NCBI GenBank assembly: GCA_003452275.1
Contig: DMIT01000007.1
Coordinates: forward strand, 1 to 6,118
From: Rhodospirillaceae bacterium
GTDB taxonomy: Bacteria; Pseudomonadota; Alphaproteobacteria; Micavibrionales; Micavibrionaceae
Length of the DNA stretch: 6,118 nucleotides
Direction of reading: 5' to 3'
Part shown: positions 1-4,154 of the stretch, piece by piece
How positions within the stretch are numbered: the first letter of the stretch is position 1
How the letters are laid out: the number at the start of each line of letters is the position of its first letter
Notes under the pieces: model-generated
What the model saw: only the letters and a program-made list of their open reading frames with translations
Database searches by the model: none
Told to the model about the DNA's origin: nothing
Translations under genes and position numbers: made by a program

Positions 1-511
1 GCGTTGTCCGCGACGTATCGGATGTAGCATCTTTCAATCCCGCGATCCTCGGCAATTCCGCCAGTCTTAAAATCGTATCTACCGAAATTTCAGTACCGCA
101 CCGACCGGGCACGTTATAAATAATGAGTGGTAAATCGGTTGAGTCATGCACCGCCTTATAATGCGCGTATAGGCCGTCCTGTGTCGGGCGATTATAATAC
201 GGCACGACCACCAAGGCCGCATCAACGCCTGATTGACGAGCGGCTATTGTATTCTGTATAGTTTTACGAGTGGAATTTGAACCGGTTCCCGCGATCACCG
301 GAACACGTCCCTTCACCACCGCGACCGTCGTCGCAATAATCAATTGCGTATCTTCATCATCCAAGACAGGGGATTCCCCCGTCGTCCCACAAGGAACCAC
401 ACCGTGAGAACCAGACACAACCTGCCATTCAACAAAATCGGAAAATGCCTTCACATCGATTTCTCCGTTTTGGAACGGGGTGATGAGAGCAGGGATAGAT
501 CCGCGGAACAT
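1..511 (-). CDS. dapA: 4-hydroxy-tetrahydrodipicolinate synthase DapA, N-terminal part (cut by window edge)
   Basis: DapA condenses pyruvate with aspartate-4-semialdehyde in the cytoplasm, the first committed step to diaminopimelate and lysine. The visible 170 codons read without interruption from the ATG at 511-509 to the window edge and carry the family's signatures. The N-terminus is MFRGSIPALITPF, followed by the GTTGES loop (residues 42-47), AGTGSNST (74-81), PYYNRPTQ (104-111), YNVPGR (132-137) and GLKDAT (158-163). By alignment from memory with E. coli DapA (offset of one), the active-site residues are present: T43/T44, Y106, Y132, R137 and Schiff-base Lys160. The start is backed by a minus-strand AAAGGA (plus-strand 520-525) eight bases upstream. 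The missing C-terminal part, roughly 120 residues, lies left of the window. It diverges from the transglycosylase gene with only 33 bp between start codons. Sister aldolases such as N-acetylneuraminate lyase are less likely given the DapA-specific motifs. Confidence 0.95.
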   Translation of the reverse strand, partial: MFRGSIPALITPFQNGEIDVKAFSDFVEWQVVSGSHGVVPCGTTGESPVLDDEDTQLIIATTVAVVKGRVPVIAGTGSNSTRKTIQNTIAARQSGVDAALVVVPYYNRPTQDGLYAHYKAVHDSTDLPLIIYNVPGRCGTEISVDTILRLAELPRIAGLKDATSDTSRTT

Positions 512-531
512 ATCGTGTTTCCTTTCAATGC

Positions 532-537
532 AAGGGG
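532..537 (+). promoter_or_regulatory. Ribosome binding site that decides the slt start (AAGGGG)
   Basis: AAGGGG ends 7 bases before the TTG at 545-547, an ideal spacing. No ATG in this frame lies between the dapA start and the Slt signal peptide, so this site is the main argument for a TTG start. The nearby ATG at 541 is in another frame that soon stops. A GTG at 515 is the only other reasonable start, and it lacks a comparable Shine-Dalgarno sequence. Confidence 0.6.
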
Positions 538-544
538 TAGATGG

Positions 545-2449
545 TTGAGTTTAGCGCGCAGCGCCGTTGCTGTCTATATAATTGCGGCCTCGGCCCTTGT
601 TTTCCCGATCCGCGCAGAGGCCGCCCCCGAGCAAACCGTCAAGCTGATTATCGACGAAGACTGGGTCAATGCCAGAAATGCAGTCATCCAGTCCGGAAAC
701 CCCGTTCTTTACAAACTCTATGAATGGGCCTTATACCGCGAGGATTTGATCAACCTGCCCTATGACCGCATTACCAATTTTATCGCCCGTAACCCGACAT
801 GGCCTGACCAGACCCGCTTGCTGGCCACCGCGGAACGCAATATGCCGGCGGCCTTGTCACCGACCGAGGTCGTGACATGGTTTACCGCCCATCCGCCAGT
901 CACCGGCAGCGGCATTGACCGCTTGTTCAGGGCGGGGGCCGCCACGGGGCTACCAGTTGCCGCCATCATCAATACGGCATGGCCAAAAGCATCCATCGAT
1001 ACCGCGATGCAAAACAATATTATCCGCCAGTATGGGACATCTCTATCCATGCGCACCCATGAGGCGCGGCTAGATTATTTGCTGAAAAATTCGTCTTATA
1101 CCCAAGCCCGCGCCTTAGCCGGTCTGTTACAAAGAGGGTATCCGCAACTGGTCGAAGCGCGTATTGCCCTACGCGAAGGCAAGCGCGGCGGCGAAGACCT
1201 GGTTTATAAAGTTCCTAACTCGCTCCAGAACAATACCGGACTTTTATTCGAACGCATTTGTACCTTGAGAAAGAACGGTGATAATGCCGCCGCGGCAAAC
1301 CTGCTGAACAAGGCCACACTTCTTAAAGACATTACCTTTCCTGAAGACTGGTGGAAAGAACGGAACATTCTGGTGCGCCGCCTGATCGAGGATAGAAATT
1401 TCTCCAAAGCCTATGCCATTTCTTCCCAGCATGGGCTGGAAAAAGGGCCTGAATTCGCAGAAGCCGAATGGCTGTCGGGATGGCTCGCACTTCGTTTCCT
1501 CAACAAACCCACCCTTGCCTATAGCCATTTTACCAACATGTACGGCAAAGTCGAAACGTCCATCAGCAAAGCCCGCGGAGCCTATTGGGCTGCGCGTGCC
1601 GCCGAGGCACTGAATAAGGATAGTGATGCCAACACATGGTATTATCAGGCCGCAACCTATCCGCATACTTATTACGGGCAGATTGCCCTCAATCATTTAA
1701 AGATCAGTACACGGCAACAAATTCCGGTGCAGGCCAGTGCCATGGAACAAACCGCAGTGACATCATCCGATCTGGTGCAGGCGGCTGTCCTCCTCCATAA
1801 CGCGGGCTATGAATCCCTGAGCGCCAAATTCATTTCCGCAAAGCTGGACAACATACCATCGGATGGAGAATATCAGGCTTTTGCAACTTACCTCAAGCGC
1901 ATCGGCGATGTATCAGGGGCCTATCGCGTGGCCAAACGCGCGTCATGGAAGAACGTGTTTCTGGGCGATACGGCTTATCCGTCGCTGATGAAATGGGTCG
2001 GCGATGCCGCCATTGACCCTGCCTTGGCCCATGCCATCATCCGTCAGGAAAGCCAGTTCGACGTGACCGCCACCAGCCCCGCCGGAGCGCTGGGTTTGAT
2101 GCAGTTGATGCCACGTACGGCAGCAGAAGTTGCCAAGAAACGCGGCTGGAGTCACCAGACGCCTTGGCTGATTTCAAAACCGGATCATAATATCTTGCTC
2201 GGCTCCGCCTACCTTAATGATCTGCTGCGCCGTTTCAACGGGTCATATCCTTTGGCGATTGCCGCCTATAATGCCGGCCCGTCCCGCGTCAATGGCTGGC
2301 TACAGGCATTCGGTGACCCGCGAACCGGTGAAGTCAACTGGATCGACTGGCTGGAACTGATCCCCGTTGCCGAAACACGAAACTATGTGCAACGGGTGAC
2401 GGAAGGAATCGTGACTTACCGCGACCATTTGGGCATGACCAGAAAATAA
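545..2449 (+). CDS. slt: Soluble lytic murein transglycosylase (GH23, Slt70-like), periplasmic
   Basis: The enzyme cleaves the MurNAc-GlcNAc bond of peptidoglycan, leaving 1,6-anhydroMurNAc ends, and acts in the periplasm. With the TTG start it has 634 residues, close to E. coli Slt70 (645 with signal). Residues 1-26 form a signal peptide: Arg5, a hydrophobic core YIIAASALVF, then AEA before Ala27. Residues of about 30-480 are an alpha-helical superhelix rich in Ala, Arg and Tyr, as in the U-shaped Slt domain. The C-terminal SLT domain carries RQES with catalytic Glu502, GALGLMQLMP (514-523), AAYNAGP (573-579) and a final ETRNYVQRV segment. All hallmarks are intact. The in-frame ATG at 344 would give 701 residues, but it lies inside antisense dapA and would bury the signal peptide, so it was not used. 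Start choice is the main uncertainty (GTG at 515 is the alternative). It diverges from dapA, a linkage I recall from other alphaproteobacteria. Confidence 0.93.
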   Translation: MSLARSAVAVYIIAASALVFPIRAEAAPEQTVKLIIDEDWVNARNAVIQSGNPVLYKLYEWALYREDLINLPYDRITNFIARNPTWPDQTRLLATAERNMPAALSPTEVVTWFTAHPPVTGSGIDRLFRAGAATGLPVAAIINTAWPKASIDTAMQNNIIRQYGTSLSMRTHEARLDYLLKNSSYTQARALAGLLQRGYPQLVEARIALREGKRGGEDLVYKVPNSLQNNTGLLFERICTLRKNGDNAAAANLLNKATLLKDITFPEDWWKERNILVRRLIEDRNFSKAYAISSQHGLEKGPEFAEAEWLSGWLALRFLNKPTLAYSHFTNMYGKVETSISKARGAYWAARAAEALNKDSDANTWYYQAATYPHTYYGQIALNHLKISTRQQIPVQASAMEQTAVTSSDLVQAAVLLHNAGYESLSAKFISAKLDNIPSDGEYQAFATYLKRIGDVSGAYRVAKRASWKNVFLGDTAYPSLMKWVGDAAIDPALAHAIIRQESQFDVTATSPAGALGLMQLMPRTAAEVAKKRGWSHQTPWLISKPDHNILLGSAYLNDLLRRFNGSYPLAIAAYNAGPSRVNGWLQAFGDPRTGEVNWIDWLELIPVAETRNYVQRVTEGIVTYRDHLGMTRK

Positions 2450-2484
2450 CAGCTATAAGTTGTATATAGCGAATTTTCTGTTAT
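2446..2484 (+). terminator. Weak nested inverted repeat after slt, possible terminator
   Basis: An inner stem GCTATA (2452-2457) pairs with TATAGC (2465-2470) around a 7-base loop, followed by GAATTTT. An outer pair ATAACAG (2446-2452) and CTGTTAT (2478-2484) partly competes with it. The stem is AT-rich and the T-run is short, so this would be a weak intrinsic terminator at best. It is placed correctly, overlapping the slt stop codon, and is the only candidate in the gap. Confidence 0.25.
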
Positions 2485-2502
2485 GGTTGGAATGGATAAA
2501 AT

Positions 2503-2531
2503 TTTATTCAATTTTAATGACTGCGTATTAT
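2503..2531 (+). promoter_or_regulatory. Candidate CtrA-type promoter of the response-regulator operon
   Basis: TTTA (2503-2506), 7 bases, then TTAA (2514-2517) match the Caulobacter CtrA box TTAA-N7-TTAA with one mismatch. Eight bases after it comes a good -10 hexamer, TATTAT (2526-2531). The box therefore overlaps the -35 position, the usual arrangement of CtrA-activated promoters; no normal TTGACA-like -35 is present. Transcription would begin near 2538, about 25 bases before the ATG. The stretch TTAATGA..G.GTAT recurs in front of cheA with identical spacing. The region is AT-rich, so chance similarity remains possible. Confidence 0.35.
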
Positions 2532-2563
2532 CTTTACCCTAAGATGATTGAGTGGAAAATATC

Positions 2564-3274
2564 ATGCGCCTTCTGATTGCCGACGACCATGCGTTATTCC
2601 GTGACGCAATGACCCAGTACGTCGAAAGATCCAATGCCGGATCGAGCGTCGAAACAGTGTCGAACCTTGATGATGTCTTTCGGACTCTTCACAAGGCCAC
2701 CACGCTCCCTGAACTCGTCCTGCTTGATCTGAATATGCCGGGAATGAATGGGCTTGAGGGGTTTGCCAGATTCCGTGAAACCTTTCCCGATATTCCTGTC
2801 GCCCTGTTGTCGGGCGTCGCCGAACCTGCCGATATCCAACGCGCCATGGATTTGGGAGCCATTGGATTCTTCCCCAAAACATTATCGGGGCGCGCCCTGC
2901 TCAAGGCCATCGAACTGGTGCTGACCGGCGAGAAATTCATTCCGGTCGATAGCAAGACCAACGGCTTGCTGCCGTCTTATTATAATGATGAAACACTCAA
3001 CAAGATGCCGGTCAATCTGCCGCTTAAGACATCTGCGCCGATCACCGCTTATGGCTCGGCCCCCACTTCCAGAATTCGCCTGACCCCGCGCGAGAATGAT
3101 GTGATGGTCTGCCTGTGCCGTGGCCAGTCCAATAAGGATATCGCCCGAAATCTGGGATTACAGGATGTCACTATCAAATTACATGTGCGCAGCATTTGCC
3201 GCAAACTGGACGTGTCAAACAGAACACAGGCTGTCCTGAGGGCATTTGAACTGGGCCTTATCAAACAATCCTGA
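2564..3274 (+). CDS. NarL/FixJ-family response regulator (REC + LuxR-type HTH)
   Basis: This is a cytoplasmic two-component transcription factor of 236 residues. The receiver domain (about 1-125) has the acidic pair Asp7/Asp8, phosphoacceptor Asp55 in LVLLDLNMPG, Ser83 in LLSG and Lys105 in FFPKT, all the residues needed for phosphorylation. A linker of about 45 residues leads to a LuxR-type helix-turn-helix (172-225) with LTPRENDVM, the recognition segment NKDIARNLGLQDVTIKLHV, and NRTQAV. That architecture is typical of NarL/FixJ regulators. I chose the ATG at 2564 because GTGGA (2552-2556) sits 7 bases upstream and the protein then begins directly with the first beta-strand, MRLLIADDHA. A GTG at 2552 would add four residues. 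The next gene starts 5 bases after its stop, implying one operon. No full histidine kinase is adjacent except CheA downstream. Target genes cannot be told from sequence. Confidence 0.92.
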   Translation: MRLLIADDHALFRDAMTQYVERSNAGSSVETVSNLDDVFRTLHKATTLPELVLLDLNMPGMNGLEGFARFRETFPDIPVALLSGVAEPADIQRAMDLGAIGFFPKTLSGRALLKAIELVLTGEKFIPVDSKTNGLLPSYYNDETLNKMPVNLPLKTSAPITAYGSAPTSRIRLTPRENDVMVCLCRGQSNKDIARNLGLQDVTIKLHVRSICRKLDVSNRTQAVLRAFELGLIKQS

Positions 3275-3279
3275 CCGAT

Positions 3280-3930
3280 ATGGACACACCCGAATCCGAA
3301 TTGGAGAAAATGGCAGCGCTGGGGCGGGTGACGCGGGCGCTTATCCATGATTTTAATAACTCCCTCGCCTCAATCATGGGCCATGCCGATTTCCTGATCG
3401 CCGATCTGCCGCCGCAAAGCGAACAACATCTCTTTGCAGAGAATATCAGAAAAGCCGCCCTGCAACTTCAAGACTCGCTCAATCAGATTAAAAATTTTTC
3501 GGCGGATAGTTCGCATCTGCCTCCTGTTCCACCTGTCCCGCCCGTATCACCGATTCCGCAATCCATTTTATTGGTCGAAGACAGGGAAATGGTTTTGAAG
3601 ACGATCAAAACCATGCTGGAACGTGAACATCATCGTGTGGAAACGGCCAATGACGGATTTGCGGCACTGGATATGATCCGCGAAAACCCTCGGAAATATG
3701 ACATTCTTATCACCGATTATTCCATGCCTGAATGGAACGGCAAAAATCTGCTGGATGAAATACGGCAAGATTTCAAAAACCTGCCGGTGATTATTATGTC
3801 AGGCGATCTGCAATCACTCGATGATTTGAGAAATGATCCAAGCAATCAAAATATTTTCGTACTGCCCAAACCGATTACACCGCATGATCTTTCTGTTGCC
3901 ATTCTGTCCATGCAACGACGCCCCAAATAA
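3280..3930 (+). CDS. DHp-REC protein: kinase-less hybrid with HisKA-like phosphoacceptor segment and receiver domain
   Basis: This 216-residue soluble protein starts with a two-helix HisKA-like segment (about 5-75). It contains ALIHDFNNSLASIMG, the H-box form HDFNN common in hybrid sensor kinases, with candidate phospho-His23. Where an ATP-binding HATPase_c domain (N, G1, G2 boxes) should follow, there is only a Pro-rich linker, PPVPPVPPVSPIP (81-93). A complete receiver domain (94-216) comes next: Glu100/Asp101, phosphoacceptor Asp146 in ITDYSMPEWNG, Ser174 and Lys197 in LPKP. No ATP-binding motif is visible, so it should not autophosphorylate in cis. It may be a phosphotransfer or phosphate-sink protein, loosely comparable to the DHp-based transferases Spo0B and ChpT; that role is inference. 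It lies 5 bases after the response regulator and has no clear Shine-Dalgarno, suggesting translational coupling. A second in-frame ATG at 3310 sits too close to its GGAG to be preferred. It could be a degraded kinase, but the frame and motifs are intact. Confidence 0.85.
   Translation: MDTPESELEKMAALGRVTRALIHDFNNSLASIMGHADFLIADLPPQSEQHLFAENIRKAALQLQDSLNQIKNFSADSSHLPPVPPVPPVSPIPQSILLVEDREMVLKTIKTMLEREHHRVETANDGFAALDMIRENPRKYDILITDYSMPEWNGKNLLDEIRQDFKNLPVIIMSGDLQSLDDLRNDPSNQNIFVLPKPITPHDLSVAILSMQRRPK
3520..3558 (+). repeat. Degenerate 9-bp tandem repeat encoding the Pro-rich linker
   Basis: Three 9-base units read Pro-Pro-Val (CCTCCTGTT, CCACCTGTC, CCGCCCGTA). A decayed fourth reads Ser-Pro-Ile, followed by Pro. 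The units differ mainly at third codon positions, so the protein repeat is conserved while the DNA has drifted. It forms the hinge between the DHp segment and the receiver domain, exactly where a kinase catalytic domain is missing. Confidence 0.7.
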
Positions 3931-4046
3931 TTACATAAAACAAAATTAAAAATAAAAATTTTAAGGCCGCTGAACTTTCTGATTTTTATGGTAGGATTTG
4001 CTTATATTCTTGTGCGAAGGGCAATTCGTAACCTTTCATTAACCCG

Positions 4047-4075
4047 TTAAAGGCATCTTAATGATGGGGTATCAG
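4047..4075 (+). promoter_or_regulatory. Candidate CtrA-type promoter of cheA (TTAA-N7-TTAA plus weak -10)
   Basis: TTAA (4047-4050), AGGCATC, TTAA (4058-4061) is an exact match to the CtrA consensus spacing known from Caulobacter. A further half-site TTAACC starts at 4039. Eight bases after the box comes TATCAG (4070-4075), matching four of six -10 positions. The geometry equals that of the element before the response regulator, and TTAATGA..G.GTAT is shared between the two. Transcription would start near 4082, giving a leader of about 70 bases. CtrA control of chemotaxis and motility genes is common in alphaproteobacteria. Confidence 0.42.
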
Positions 4076-4120
4076 ATTTCCCTGAAGCCCTTATCGCTGC
4101 ATCACTGCGTATCAAAGTAA
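4061..4120 (+). CDS. Possible 19-residue leader peptide upstream of cheA
   Basis: A short frame begins at tandem ATG codons (4061, 4064) with AAAGG (4049-4053) seven bases upstream, and ends in TAA at 4118-4120. It encodes MMGYQISLKPLSLHHCVSK. The Shine-Dalgarno spacing is good, but frames this short arise easily by chance and I recognise no known leader peptide. It would be translated only if transcription starts upstream, for example from the TATATT at 4003. It would be excluded if the promoter at 4070-4075 is the real one. Confidence 0.15.
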   Translation: MMGYQISLKPLSLHHCVSK

Positions 4121-4154
4121 AACCGAAATTTAAGCCCTGTCAGGAGCATTTCTT

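Larger units (their letters stand above)
3931..4154. other. 224-bp AT-rich intergenic region before cheA
   Basis: There is no protein gene of normal size here. The left part (3931-3965) is a run of A/T with a six-pair all-AT stem TTAAAA/TTTTAA (3946-3951, 3959-3964), too weak to call a terminator. TATATT at 4003-4008 resembles a -10 box but has no good -35 at 16-18 bases. The right part holds the CtrA-like element (4047-4075), a 19-codon leader frame (4061-4120), a small hairpin (4067-4090) and the cheA ribosome binding site (4142-4146). Confidence 0.6.

Noticed and set aside
344..544. Upstream extension of the transglycosylase frame to an ATG at 344 (701 residues)
   Set aside because: It runs antisense through the start of dapA, adds a charged non-homologous-looking segment before the signal peptide, and lacks a ribosome binding site. 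The TTG at 545 with AAGGGG explains the protein better.
1244..1696. 150-codon minus-strand frame inside slt
   Set aside because: It lies wholly antisense to the Slt superhelical domain, resembles no known family and is best explained as a shadow of the coding strand.
3280..3930. Frameshift or pseudogene explanation for the missing kinase domain
   Set aside because: There is no leftover HATPase-like sequence in any frame around the junction, the frame is continuous, and both flanking domains keep their key residues.
3946..3964. Inverted repeat TTAAAA/TTTTAA as terminator after the DHp-REC gene
   Set aside because: The stem is only A-T pairs, six long, and is followed by GGCCGC rather than a T-run. 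It fits chance in AT-rich DNA.
3989..4001. Possible sigma-54 promoter (TGGTAGGATTTGC)
   Set aside because: GG and GC are separated by 8 bases instead of the required 10.
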